The notes below the pieces were generated by a model. It was not told the DNA's origin. It did no database searches and worked only from the letters and a program-made list of their open reading frames with translations. A DNA stretch of 64,000 nt from Imbricaverruca yamaguchii (lineage: Eukaryota > Arthropoda > Thecostraca > Neoverrucidae): NCBI GenBank assembly GCA_034440575.1, contig JAOTOL010001634.1, positions 2,539,501-2,603,500 of the forward strand, read 5' to 3'. Below, in pieces: positions 25,501 through 34,091 of the stretch. The translations under genes were made by a program, and so were the position numbers. Every line of letters begins with the position of its first letter. The first letter of the stretch is position 1.

Positions 25501-28500
25501 GTTATGCTGCAACTTGGCTACTCGTGAACTACACGGAAGAGCTGGCTCCCCTGCCTTGGCGGTCTGGTCCTATGGTCCTCAAACTTCACTTCACTGCATA
25601 GCTGCGACTGCGGATGTATGTGACGCTCGCGCACAGGGCCTGCTCGGCCGGCGTGTGGCAACACGAGGCGTCGCTGATTAGGAATCACAACGGTTGCTGT
25701 ACAAAGGTCGCACGATTTGCAATCTCGCATTGCAAGTCCTGCAATGGCTACGTGATCGTGGCCCGCTCACGCCACGTCGTTGCAGATTGGGCCTCGTGAT
25801 GATTGAGCCTCGTGTTGCAGTGTTCTGTCTGGACGCCAAGATGCGGTTCGACGACAACGCCGAGTACCGGCAGCCGGAGATATTCGCCGAGCGCGACTGG
25901 AGCCAGGAGGACCCGCGCGAGGTGGAGGCGGCCAAGCACAACCTCAACTACATTGCGCTCGACGGTACGCCGATGTCGAGGCGGCAGCTCGGCTCTCGGC
26001 GGCGGCGGTGGCCGGTGACGAATGCGGCCCGGCCTCGTTTCCGATCCGAAAACATTCGCCGTCATCGGTCGGAAATGTTGTTTCTTGTTTAGTGTTTATT
26101 GAATGGTTCTCGATGCACTTTTTGCACGATCACGGCTAATGGCGCGCCCACACTGCTTCGCCGGTGGGCCGCGGGATTGGGAAATGTCCAGGGTGACGCG
26201 AGTGTTGAACCCGGGACCTTCAGTACCCAAAACTCAACGCCTTAACCACTCGGTCATCCCCGCCCTTTGGTTGAGAATGGGAGTGTACAGTATGCTATTG
26301 TGCAGGACCAGTTACAGGAATCATGGAATCTAACTGCGGGCATTCCTGGGGCAATGCAGTCCCGTAACTTAGTTTGGCATTGTACGGGAGATAGATCGAT
26401 GAGATGGATGTAATCGATGTAATCGATGTAACCGACCGCCGTCTGTGGACGTGGCAGCTGTGTCTGACGCCCGGCCGGTGCCGCCCGACAGGTAACATCG
26501 GCTGTCTGGTGAACGGCGCCGGCCTGGCGATGGCCACCATGGACATCATCAAGCTGAACGGCGGCGACCCGGCCAACTTCCTGGACGTCGGAGGCGGGGC
26601 CACCGCGGAACAGGTCAAGGAGGCCTTCAAAATCATCACCGACGACCCCCAGGTACTGCCGCCCGCTGTGGATGGCTGACCAGCACCGGAGTTAGGAACG
26701 CGACCCAATTAGGAAATTTTTCACCAGTAACTAAGAAAGATGTTTTCCAAATTCATACATTTGAGGTCCAAATCCAGTCGGGGTCGGGACTTTGGTAAAT
26801 TACGGAGCAGGATACGTGAAGGTCTCAAGCAGAGTTAGTGTGAGGTATGGGAGAGCAGGTGGTGCGACAGTAACAACGATACTAACTGGGCTGTGCAGAG
26901 TACGTACTTTAAATGGCCGTCCTTATAATGTTGCCGAAGTTTGATGAGGTATGGTGGCAGAGGTTATGTTGCTGCTCCTGCGGGCTTGTCTAAAATTGTT
27001 TTCTGTGGGTGTAACCAGCATCCTGTTTTCCCATCATCTCGTAGGTGCTCATTCAAACTCAGGCGAACGGAGCGAGCTGTTCGGCCAATGCAGCTGACCT
27101 GTTGTCCGCTGTTTTGTGCAAATACTGCAGCTAAACCTGTACACCAGTCTAGATAGGCGACACTTGCCCGCCACTTGGACTGAACATGCTGAACGCCACC
27201 GGGTTTCCGCAGGACATTGAGGTTGGGAGATCTCTAACCTAACTTACGAACTTTCGTCGTTGCGGTTTTTGGTCCGTCCACACTTAAATATGAACATCTA
27301 GCGACTGAGTTAATTTTTGCCGTGAGCTTTTCATGGGCGTATGGTACTGTTTGGAATTGATCTGCGTCATGAAATGTCCTGTCCGTGCTCTTCTAGTTTT
27401 GAGGGCCGTACGATTGATTGGTTGGACGGAGACTCGTTTCAGTCGATGTTGGAGGTGCGACGAGTATCCGTTGTGTTAGAAAAGTCGATCAATATTTTCG
27501 CTTATCCTTGTGGCAGCTTCGTCTGACAACAAGCATACCTCTTGTTGGTATTTAGATCGCATACGGGGTTTCTTGGCGGCCATCGGGTGCGCTGCTCAGT
27601 GATGAGGATGATGCCTGAAAGGTTTGGTTACATGTAAAGTTCAGTTGTATATTTGCTGTCCCTTGCTAAAGCTGTCCAGAAAAGGAATATTTTTTGTGTC
27701 ATCCAAGGTGGACCTGATAGTGCGGTACATGCTGTTTAGATGAATGATGAAGTCTTAAAGGGTGTTTTTCCCGTACGCCCAATGAGTTACCGATGTAATG
27801 GCAAAATAAATCATCCTTAACCCATTACCGCCCAGTGAGTCAAAAATGGACGGTGTGTTTGAAGCGGTTTTATAGATAAAACCGGCGAAACTGGTTGGCT
27901 GGTTTTATCGCCTAATCTGGGGGAAGGGTTGTCTGGGTATTAATATCCGGGCACGGTGGAGGTGGACCACCCCGTGTGCATTTGGCAGTGCCTCAAAGTT
28001 GGCGAATTTTCTTCACCACGACAGTGCTGCATACATGGCTATTTATTATGAGCATGCATCTATGGCATTAGCAGATGCTGTATGTCAAATGCAATACAAA
28101 CTAACATATTATATTGCCCTGTGGTGGAATTTCTTCTCGCTTGTTATACGCGGCGCACGCGAACTCGAAATTGAGATCGACCAATTTTGACTCACTGGGC
28201 GCTAGGTCGGCCCGCCGCGGTACGGCGGGGAGGCAGGGGACGCGCCACGCTACGGGGGAATGACCAGTGTGCGTTGTCACGACTTAGTGAGCGGGTGTAC
28301 TGTATGTCAGTCGGACAGCCGAACTGTGAATTGACGTGTGGTTGGCATCATGCCGAGAGTGCAGTGCCTGACTGTGGAGGAAGCAGTGGAAATGGTGATG
28401 AACGACATGGACCCAGCCGACGGTGCCGTCGAGCTGGTGAACATTCCCCCAGACGGAAGTGATGAGGACGGAGATGACGCAGACACTGGTGTCACGGAAG

Positions 28501-31500
28501 TAAATGACGTTCGCGGTGAAGTTGAGGTGCATTTTCAGCGTTCCGTGACGGTGGATGATGTGCCTCTGGTGCCCTTGAAGAAACGGCGCACGGATAAAAC
28601 GGCACCAGCGTGGCGCAACATGCAGCCGCAGTACACCGGGTGGCAGGATAAATCTCAAACGCCGCAACAAAACCGCCAGAGGATCGCCGAAGAACTGGAT
28701 AGCAACACGACTGTGGAGATCTTCGAAAAACTGTTCACTCAAGAAGTGTTCCACCTCATACACGTGGAAACGCTTCGGTACGCCAGGGACGTAAAAACGA
28801 CCCCCTCTTCACCCTGTCGGACAGCGAGTTGAAAGCGTTCCTTGGAATACTTCTGTATTCTGGATACATCCCTCTTCCGAGTGAACGGATGTTCTGGTCT
28901 GAGGATGACGACCTCAAGCACCCCATCGTGCGCAACGCTATGTCCAAGACCAAGTACCTGAAGATAAAAGCGTGCCTACATGTACAGGACAATGCCAAGA
29001 TCACGCCTGACAACAAAGACCGTGGGTTCAAGGTCCGGCCGCTCCTGGACATCATGAACAAGTCATTCCAGAAGTACGGGACATTCCAGGACAAGCTGTC
29101 CGTGGACGAGATGATCGTGCGGTACTACGGTCACAACAGCTTGAAACAGTTTATCCGCTGCAAACCCATTCGCTTCGGATACAAACTGTGGGCGATTTGC
29201 GGCAGTGACGGCTACTGCCACAAATTCGACCTGTACTGCGGCAAGGAACAGCGTCCTGAGCTTCGCGACCAGCCGCTGGGGACCCGAGTGGTGCTGGACA
29301 TGGTCAGCGTCGTATCTGATCCCAGCGGGCGCGAGTTGTTTTTCGACAACCTCTTCACATCCAGGGCGCTACTAACGGAGCTGAAGGGGCGTGGCATCCG
29401 CGCCACCGGAACGGTGAGATAAAACAGACTAGACAGGTGCCCCGTGACCACAGCCAAAGTCATGGCCAAAACAAAGCGCGGCACGTACGAACAGTGGTTC
29501 GACAGAAGCTCGGAGGTGCTGATGGTCAGGTGGCATGACAACGAGGTTGTGAACATCATGACCAACTACGACTCTGCCGACCCACCCTCATCTGCCAGCC
29601 GGTACGACAGGGCGGCCCAAAAACGCTTGCCGGTGCCACAGCCCAAGGTACTGAAGGCATACAACACCGGCATGGGCGGGGTTGACCTTCACGACCAACT
29701 TCTGGGAGCCTACGCGGTGTCTATCAGAGGAAAGAAGTGGTACTGGTGCCTCATCACCAGGGTGCTTGATATGGATGTGGTCAACAGCCATATCTTACAC
29801 AAAACCTCCGTCGCCAGTGAAAACCAGCTGACGATGCTGAACTTCCGCCGATAGATCGCCGTCACCTATCTGAGAGTGGCAGCCAGCCAGAAGGGATGTG
29901 CCTGGCCGAATCCGGCGCGTATCCCGAACAGCCTGCGCTATGACGAAGTGGGACATCTAATCGCAGCGCTAGATGGCCGCCGCCGCTGTCAGCTCGAGGG
30001 CTGCAAGCTGAGGTCAACGAAGCGGTGTGCGAAGTGCGACGTGGCTATATGGTTCAATGCTTCGCTGCATACCACAAGCGGAAGTAGAGCTTCCTGTGCT
30101 AGAGCTAGCACAGGTCCACAGCTCTGTGGACTGTGGAGAGAGTGGGCGATAGATGGCCAGTCGCGTGTTGTGTAGTGCCCTGATGTTTTGTGCCACCGTC
30201 GTTGTTCAGAAGAAACGCACATGTACCAATGCATTCACCTACATGCCGCGTGTGAGTGTGTCGTCACATCTAGTCCTGATGTATAAAAAAACGCCGGTGA
30301 CCGTATCAATAAAGCTGACACGTGACAGGCTGCAGTTTTACCCGGGTTGAGACTGATCCTGAATTAGGTATACGCCAGTAGATAGCCTGTCGGCCGGAGT
30401 CGGGCCGGGCGCCGCGGACACGGTGGGACGGAGCGCGCACTCAGCGCTGGCGCCCAGTGGCTCATTTTTGGTCGATGCCGTATCTCGAAAAGGTTTTGAA
30501 ATTTTTAGTAAATTTTTTTTTCTCAGAATTTCTTAATCTGCCCAAATCGGCACCGTGAACAAAGATATATGCAATTCCAATGGCTAGAAACATGGTCGGG
30601 CGTTAATGGGTTAATTGTCCCGCTACTTATCGCCATTTGCGTAAAACTTTGCTTGAACATTATGACCGCAGATGGCGCCACCTTGTCGATCGCTATCCAA
30701 AGTTTGGTTGTGGTTTTGTTGGTGAAATATAAAGGTGTCGTTTCCTAAACAATGAAGCGATTAAATATTGTGTCTATGTTTGGCGCCGACAGATACCACA
30801 TAGGTCCATATCATTTTGGCGATCTGGGAACAATTATATAACAAGCTCAATGCTTTCCAGAAGTGGTGGTATGTTGATGTACAAAATTATGACGTGTTGG
30901 CTATGATCTGAATAATTATGAATACCTAAGTTAAATTGTATTATAAGGCTCTGGTCAATCCCGATTTGCTGTTTGAATCAGGCATTGCTGGTTAAATCCC
31001 GTGCTCGGTTGATCAACCTGTCAGATGACGTGGCAATCAAGCTTCCAGTGGGTACGAGCGACGCTGCCTGGGTTTGCCTGCCTTTCCCAATTTCATGCAG
31101 CTGACTGTATGGAGCCAAGATAACACGTCATTATTTGCCTCGATGGGAATATTGCTAACATGGCCATGTGGATCCCGAGGGCTATGCAAGATCATGGGTC
31201 AGGCCACACCTGACCAGACCGGTGCCCTGCGAACCGTGCAGGGCCAACGGTTAGGTCAGACGTGACCAGGTGGGGTCTGCGACCGGCGGGGAAGGTGTTC
31301 AACCGACAATCATATGGGCACTTGCGTGTTGTTGTCTATTGCCTAGCTATTATGTAAATGGGCACTGTGCACTAAATAACAACTTACACACACTACCGCT
31401 GAAGTGAACAACATCTGGGCGGGACCGGCCACGTGGGCCGCTACCCGACTGACCTGACCTGACCTGAGCTGAGCGGACGTCACGATGCCGTGTCCCCGTC

Positions 31501-32426
31501 AGGTGAACGCGATCATGGTGAACATCTTCGGCGGCATCATGCGCTGCGACGTGATCGCCGAGGGTGTGATCGCTGCTGCGCAGGACCTGCAGCTCAAGGT
31601 GCCCATCGTGTGTCGCCTGCAGGTGCGTTACTGCTCCGTGTGTGTGTGTGTGCGTGTTAAGGTTTAGGGCGCATCGACCACAGTGTAAAATAATTGACCA
31701 TGTGACCTGGAAATTCACAGTTAATGGAATTGTGCTATTTCATCCTTGTCTTAGGTTTTTACCATTTTACTACATGTGTGGGCAATCATTATCACACGAC
31801 TGCTAAAATGTAAATGCGATGTGACTGAAGTGGAAGGCATTTGATTTTTTAATCCTTAAGTGGCGATCTTTATTTTTTCCAATCTTTACTATTCCCAAGC
31901 AACTTTCTTCATCCACAGATAATGGTGAAGTAATTTTAGGACACTGATCGACCATGGTAGATCATTCATCGCTCGTTACTGCTCCGTCGCACCGCCAACA
32001 CTCACAAGAAAACCCACAGGAAACACTTAAAATGCCGGTTTTATATGTGCAACCACGCGTACGTAATATGAACCATATGCAGCAGCGCAGCGGACTGCGG
32101 CTGAGGGTCGACATTTTAGGCGGCAAGTTGAACTGGAATTGCTCGTCTTTATTCGTGTCGCTAAGTGTTCGCATGGCCGGCTACACATGGCGTAGATTTG
32201 TCGACACGTGACACTGGCTGCCTCCCGAGCGTGGCGAGCTGACCGCTGTCGCCGCCGCCAGGGCACGAACGTGGAGGACGCCAAGGCGCTGATCGCCGCG
32301 TCCGGCCTGCGCATCATCGCGCTCGACAACCTGGACGAGGCGGCGCGGATGGCCGTCAAGCTGTCGTCGATCGTGACGCTGGCCAAGTCGGCGCAGCTCA
32401 ACGTCAAGTTCGAGCTGCCGTACTGA
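8962..32426 (+). CDS. SUCLA2: Succinyl-CoA ligase [ADP-forming] subunit beta, mitochondrial (9 exons)
   Basis: This is the beta subunit of the mitochondrial TCA-cycle enzyme that converts succinyl-CoA + ADP + Pi to succinate + CoA + ATP as a heterodimer with SUCLG1. Coding exons: 8962-9027, 11229-11491, 13536-13698, 16770-16872, 19536-19697, 25821-25964, 26492-26652, 31503-31622, 32262-32426. All junctions are GT-AG and phases agree, giving 448 aa (human about 463). An Arg/Lys-rich N-terminus suits a mitochondrial presequence. The ATP-grasp region has [12 protein letters not shown] (about residues 90-101), [17 protein letters not shown] and IEINPLAED. The CoA-ligase region has [27 protein letters not shown] and [16 protein letters not shown], ending in VKFELPY. 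KQTGEKG rather than the KQTPKEG of SUCLG2 favours the ATP-specific paralogue. The coding path has no breaks. The N-terminus is the weakest part: TTCTTCTGCAG at 8929-8939 looks like an acceptor, so an upstream 5' UTR exon is possible. Confidence 0.95.
10467..10549. repeat. (TA)n microsatellite
   Basis: About 80 bp of nearly pure TA in SUCLA2 intron 1. Confidence 0.95.
10625..10680 (+). mobile_element. Mini-retroposon copy, no clear TSD
   Basis: Begins GGGTACTACATAACCAATAG and ends in GCGCCCCTAAACCCACATAATCAATCAA with the family 5' end and tail. Diverged, in SUCLA2 intron 1. Confidence 0.55.
11229..11491 (+). CDS. SUCLA2: SUCLA2 exon 2
   Basis: Encodes the start of the ATP-grasp region, [16 protein letters not shown] through GGVKLVF. 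Donor AC|GTCAGT (phase 2) restores [14 protein letters not shown] across the junction, as in the family. The acceptor is ambiguous between GGCAG|GTACCG (11229), CTACAG|CTGGAG (11259) and a later GAGCAG (11268). All keep frame and differ by 10-13 residues before the conserved part. Confidence 0.9.
12225..12330 (-). mobile_element. SINE family B, body and tail only
   Basis: Inverted copy of the family-B body (GACCAATC..GATTGG core) and 3' tail. The tRNA-like head is absent (5' truncation). It lies in SUCLA2 intron 2. Confidence 0.75.
13171..13225 (+). mobile_element. Mini-retroposon copy, full unit
   Basis: Starts GGGCGCTGTATGACC and ends GCGCCCCTAAACCC then AAATAACCAACCAA. The 5' end is identical to that of the TSD-flanked copies. 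No obvious target duplication. Confidence 0.65.
13322..13484 (+). mobile_element. SINE family B, full length, tRNA(Pro)-like head
   Basis: The head contains TAGCCTAGGGCTAAG (A-box-like) and GGGTTCGAATCTC (B-box). The body has GACCAATCGG..GAGAGATTGG and the tail GTAAAACCAATAACCAACC. It sits just before SUCLA2 exon 3. Confidence 0.85.
13536..13698 (+). CDS. SUCLA2: SUCLA2 exon 3
   Basis: Acceptor TTACTTTTGCAG|A, donor GCG|GTGAGT (phase 0). Encodes [20 protein letters not shown], then [20 protein letters not shown] and [14 protein letters not shown]. The ATP-type KQTGEKG signature is here. A tRNA-headed SINE ends only about 51 bp upstream of the acceptor. Confidence 0.95.
13705..14175. repeat. 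Degenerate minisatellite, about 39-bp unit
   Basis: About 12 diverged units of the type ACTGTGGTACATGACAATAC then TGCCAGTACATGATCATGC, in SUCLA2 intron 3 directly after exon 3. A further partial unit lies at about 14,660-14,720. Confidence 0.75.
14480..14660 (+). repeat. Dispersed repeat, copy 1 of 2
   Basis: Shares an ordered series of blocks (ACACTTGTAAATGGGATACAG, GAAGACTTCGCAAACAC, GTGTTCAGTAAGTGG, AATAATTTATCGCTG) with 36,008-36,190. Non-coding, class unknown. Confidence 0.6.
15113..15296. repeat. Two-copy tandem repeat, 84-85-bp unit
   Basis: Two units sharing CATGCACTCCGGGCCCC and CTCTGACGTCCGAC, plus a partial third GGGCGACTGGA. GC-rich island in SUCLA2 intron 3. Confidence 0.8.
15360..15410 (+). 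promoter_or_regulatory. Possible TATA/CRE-type promoter in GC-rich island
   Basis: GCTATATATAGCC is followed about 30 bp downstream by GGTGACGTCACGTGTCC, a CRE-like palindrome overlapping CACGTG. No recognisable gene starts downstream (an ATG ORF at 15,526 matches nothing I know), so this could be an orphan or chance promoter inside SUCLA2 intron 3. Confidence 0.25.
15981..16007. repeat. (TA)n microsatellite
   Basis: Short TA run in intron 3. Confidence 0.85.
16770..16872 (+). CDS. SUCLA2: SUCLA2 exon 4
   Basis: Acceptor CTGCCGCAG|GGT, donor GAAG|GTACGA (phase 1). Encodes [20 protein letters not shown] then [14 protein letters not shown]. The donor edge is duplicated 86 bp downstream after a C-rich tract. 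Confidence 0.95.
16860..16965 (+). repeat. Duplicated exon-4 donor edge of SUCLA2 with C-tract
   Basis: GACATCTTCGAAGGTACG occurs at the true exon end (16860-16877) and again at 16946-16963, period 86 bp, separated by a polypyrimidine C-run (about 16,910-16,945). The second copy keeps an intact GT donor. Confidence 0.85.
17510..17640 (+). pseudogene. Possible non-LTR retrotransposon C-terminal fragment
   Basis: One open frame contains [20 protein letters not shown] followed by HERR. This resembles the C-x2-C-x7/8-H-x4-C zinc-knuckle pattern found after the reverse transcriptase of many LINEs, with the first Cys lost. No RT motifs are visible around it. Confidence 0.3.
17727..18037. repeat. 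Two-copy tandem duplication, period 165 bp
   Basis: Copies start at GGATGTCTCTTCCG (17727) and GGACGTCTCTTCCG (17892) and share TTTTCTGTGATTTATGC, TGGTTAACTCGCTTT and CCCCTTCACATGCAGTTGT. Confidence 0.85.
18072..18113 (+). mobile_element. Mini-retroposon tail fragment
   Basis: GCAGTCGATGTGCCCATAAA followed by CTCCAATAACCAACC; 5'-truncated, no TSD seen. Confidence 0.5.
18585..18635. other. Near-perfect 21-bp stem hairpin
   Basis: Arms 18585-18605 and 18615-18635 pair over 21 bp with one mismatch, around a 9-nt loop. The stem begins ACGGCAGTAT. It lies in SUCLA2 intron 4. Confidence 0.85.
18951..19034 (-). mobile_element. SINE family B, 5'-truncated, 13-bp TSD
   Basis: Body plus tail of family B, flanked by exact CCCTGCTACCTCC (18938-18950 and 19035-19047). 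Confidence 0.9.
19056..19108 (-). mobile_element. Mini-retroposon, full 53-bp unit, 15-bp TSD
   Basis: Flanked by exact TACCTCCATCCCCTT (19041-19055 and 19109-19123). The minus-strand sequence starts TGGGCGCTACATGACC and ends GCGCCCTAAAGCCC then TAATAACTAAC. Inner TACAT/ATGTA and outer GGGCGC/GCGCCC pairs can form a hairpin. No pol III boxes. Confidence 0.9.
19261..19312 (+). mobile_element. Mini-retroposon, full 52-bp unit, 17-bp TSD
   Basis: Flanked by exact CAAGGGCGAGAGAGGAA (19244-19260 and 19313-19329). Starts GGGCGCTGTATGACC and ends in CCCAAATAACCAAC. Confidence 0.9.
19536..19697 (+). CDS. SUCLA2: SUCLA2 exon 5
   Basis: Acceptor CCCGGCAG|GT (phase 1), donor ACCA|GTGAGT. Encodes [20 protein letters not shown] through [16 protein letters not shown]. 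The IEINP motif includes Mg/nucleotide-contacting residues of this family. Confidence 0.95.
20277..20431. repeat. Minisatellite, about 37-41-bp unit, 4 copies
   Basis: Units share GACGTCTGTGCCAGTGTGACC and CCGTGACGG. In SUCLA2 intron 5, next to a CG-rich stretch (20.45-20.8 kb) with no recognisable gene. Confidence 0.8.
21284..21446 (-). mobile_element. SINE family B, full length, 13-bp TSD
   Basis: 163 bp with tRNA(Pro)-like head, body and AACCAACC tail, flanked by exact TGATGATATTGTT (21271-21283 and 21447-21459). Confidence 0.93.
21592..21755 (+). mobile_element. SINE family B, full length, 11-bp TSD
   Basis: 164 bp. Head GTAGTCTAGGGGTAAG with B-box GGGTTCGAGTCTC, body, and tail ending AATAACTAACCAA. 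Flanked by ACACCGGGACA (21581-21591 and 21756-21766). Opposite orientation to the copy 145 bp upstream. Confidence 0.92.
22455..23220 (+). repeat. Long diverged dispersed repeat, copy 1
   Basis: About 750 bp collinear with 52,808-53,625 through many short blocks, e.g. GTTCAACCAGT, TTTGCTTATCTTT, AATGAACTCC.CAGAG, ACTCGTCG and TCCGATGACACC. Both copies contain AGGTCAGGTCA. No coding frame is open in both. Confidence 0.65.
23221..25800. other. SUCLA2 intron 5, remaining sequence
   Basis: No supported gene. Several 80-130-codon open frames (23.5-24.5 kb) lack family resemblance and overlap on both strands. Minor repeats: two GTACTGAGCCCACCA units (24.63-24.68 kb) and ACACGACCGTGCGA repeats (24.84-24.89 kb). 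Confidence 0.5.
25821..25964 (+). CDS. SUCLA2: SUCLA2 exon 6
   Basis: Acceptor TCGTGTTGCAG|TG (the codon split A|TG gives Met), donor GACG|GTACGC (phase 1). Encodes [20 protein letters not shown] through [10 protein letters not shown], strongly family-like. Confidence 0.95.
26107..26267 (-). mobile_element. SINE family A (tRNA Leu/Ser-like head)
   Basis: The minus strand starts GGGCGGGGATGACCGAGTGG then TTAAGGCGTTGAG, with B-box GGGTTCAACAC. The body has CCCGCGGCCCACCGGCGAAG. It fills much of the 527-bp intron 6. The 3' tail is diverged and no TSD was found. Confidence 0.8.
26492..26652 (+). CDS. SUCLA2: SUCLA2 exon 7
   Basis: Acceptor CCGACAG|GT, donor CCCCAG|GTACTG (phase 0). Encodes [20 protein letters not shown] through FKIITDDPQ, including the Gly-rich NFLDVGGGA loop. 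It is followed by a 4.85-kb intron carrying the piggyBac insertion. Confidence 0.95.
27831..28200. repeat. piggyBac subterminal inverted motif pair (5' end)
   Basis: CCCAGTGAGTCAAAA at 27831 and its exact reverse complement at 28186-28200. A third relative, CCCAGTGGCTCATTTTTGG (30453-30471), lies near the 3' end. These may be transposase-binding subterminal repeats. Confidence 0.6.
28350..30087 (+). pseudogene. piggyBac transposase, inactivated
   Basis: The first ATG is at 28350 ([15 protein letters not shown]). An acidic N-terminus is followed by the DDE-type core, with [37 protein letters not shown] and [12 protein letters not shown]. The C-terminus is a Cys-rich domain ([17 protein letters not shown]). 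Lesions: a frameshift near 28,790-28,800 (before [12 protein letters not shown]), in-frame TAA at 29420-29422, in-frame TAG at 29852-29854, and a 1-nt deletion near 30,052 in the Cys-rich domain, after which the original frame ends at TAG 30085-30087. Few lesions over nearly 580 codons suggest fairly recent inactivation. Confidence 0.93.
31503..31622 (+). CDS. SUCLA2: SUCLA2 exon 8
   Basis: Acceptor CCCCGTCAG|GTG, donor CTGCAG|GTGCGT, both phase 0, 40 codons. Encodes [20 protein letters not shown] through KVPIVCRLQ of the CoA-ligase domain. Confidence 0.95.
31660..31706 (-). mobile_element. Mini-retroposon fragment
   Basis: GTTTAGGGCGCATCGACCAC then a diverged 5' half with GACCATGTGACC, in SUCLA2 intron 8. 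Follows a (TG)n run. Confidence 0.5.
32262..32426 (+). CDS. SUCLA2: SUCLA2 exon 9 (terminal)
   Basis: Acceptor CGCCGCCAG|GGC. Encodes [20 protein letters not shown] to VKFELPY and the TGA at 32424-32426. No canonical AATAAA was seen close downstream, so the 3' UTR end is unknown. Confidence 0.95.
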   Translation, partial: GTNVEDAKALIAASGLRIIALDNLDEAARMAVKLSSIVTLAKSAQLNVKFELPY

Positions 32427-34091
32427 GCGGGCGGCCGGTGTACAGGCGGGGCTCGTCCCCGCGCGCCTGTTGGAGCGTTAGTGACGCGCGCGCGCCCGGC
32501 CGTCTATCGTGGACTTGCTCACCGACCGGCAGGTGAGACGCGGGCGCGGCCGCCGTGCTGGGCTGCCCGGAGATGCTAATGACAACGCCAGTCAGATGAG
32601 GTGGTGTATTCACCTCGCAGCGTGTGTGTGTGCGTGTGCGTATCAGTAAACAGTGGGTGGTTGTCGGCACATAACTGGTCCAGGTCAGTGGCCGTGTTGG
32701 GGAGAGCGTCGCCATCTACCATTGATCAGCCTGTATACACACTGAGTCGGGGCTCGGCAACTTCGAATAGTGGTCGGCCGTACCACCGACACGAGCAGCC
32801 GGTCGTTTGTTGATTAGTAACGAAGGACTCTGATGTTTCTATTGCAAGACACGAACTTAGCACTGAATCTGCGACGGCGAATAATTTATTGATTTGTCGA
32901 TTGTGTTCGTGGTGTGATGGTGCGAATGGAAATATACCACTCGATGACGTGATGGTTTGAAAGTGCTTTTTGATGTTGTAAGGGTGGAACACGCTGGAGA
33001 TGGGGTGTGATTTGGGCGTGCCGAACTTCACCCCAATCACGTCACACAGACCACTTAGGGTTCATATTAGCAGGAGCGTATTTCGTCACGTCTACGAAAG
33101 GTCCTGCTACAGATCCCCGACTAACGTGATTCACACCACACCCGTCCGATCACATACATGCAAAATAGCCAACCTCTTCGGACCAGCCTGCCGCTCGGCC
33201 TGGATGCTCTCGAGATATATGGTTTGGCAGCAGTGTATCCTGCGTTCACAACGATCACGAACATATTTCTTGATACTCTAGGAGCTGTTTTAATTGACCA
33301 CGTTGCGACCCCCGCGTCATTTTACATCCGGTTACGTCTCAGGATTTGACGTCATCCAGCGATGTTTTAACGAGGCTGAGCGTTCAGTACTTGGAGCGAT
33401 GACCAACACAATGCAGTGTTTTACGACCGATCCAACTGCAATGTGGCACAAAGCGATAAGATTCAATTACTTATCGTGTGTGCTGTCATTTTAAACACCG
33501 CGTTGCGTATATGAATGTAATTATTGCACGGACTGTCATATGTGGTAAAGCACGCTGAATGTATCGGTATATCTTAAACACTGATCTGAAGGAGCACCCT
33601 AATAAGCATAAGTCTTGATCTAGTCGAACCGAGGAACACCTATTGCAAATAATGATCAATGGCTTACACTATTTTTTTTTTGGGGGGGGGGGGGTGCCCA
33701 CGCCTGGAAAGATAGCTGGGCCGGCTTCAAGGCCACGTGATAACGACAAAAAGAGGCGCAGGTCAGACCAGTGGGAACACATTGGACACGTAGCCCTGCT
33801 CGAGACGTCATTGCTACCATCGGCACACTCACGTTGGGGACAGGCAGTGCGTTACCTGCATTCCCGACACAGTCGATGCGCCCGCGGACTCCAATAGCCA
33901 GCCAGCCAGCCACGTCGAGTATCACGACATGGTGACGGCGCTGACCTGGTGTGCGCCATCCATCGCCTGATGCGTGTGCGCACCACCCGAGTCGTGATCC
34001 ATCCGACCGAAAACGGCCGCCCATCCGGCGTGTAAACACCGCACGTGACCTCCGGCCGGCAGCGGACCGGCCGGCCGCGCGTCGACAACAC
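32427..34091. other. Intergenic region between SUCLA2 and the MKRN2OS-like gene
   Basis: Probably holds the 3' UTRs of two convergent genes. No AATAAA hexamer was found close to either stop. A T8-G12 homopolymer pair lies at about 33,671-33,694. A mini-retroposon-like tail lies at 33,866-33,912 (CAGTCGATGCGCCC then CCAATAGCCAGCC). No other gene seen. Confidence 0.5.

Larger units (their letters stand above)
27817..30614 (+). mobile_element. piggyBac-superfamily transposon in SUCLA2 intron 7
   Basis: Bounded by TTAA target duplications (27817-27820 and 30611-30614). Terminal inverted repeats CCCATTACCGCCC (27821) and CCCATTAACGCCC (complement, ending at 30610) match in 12 of 13 positions. The 2,790-bp body holds a decayed piggyBac transposase. 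TTAA targeting and CCC/GGG ends are hallmarks of piggyBac elements. Same orientation as the host gene. Confidence 0.95.
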
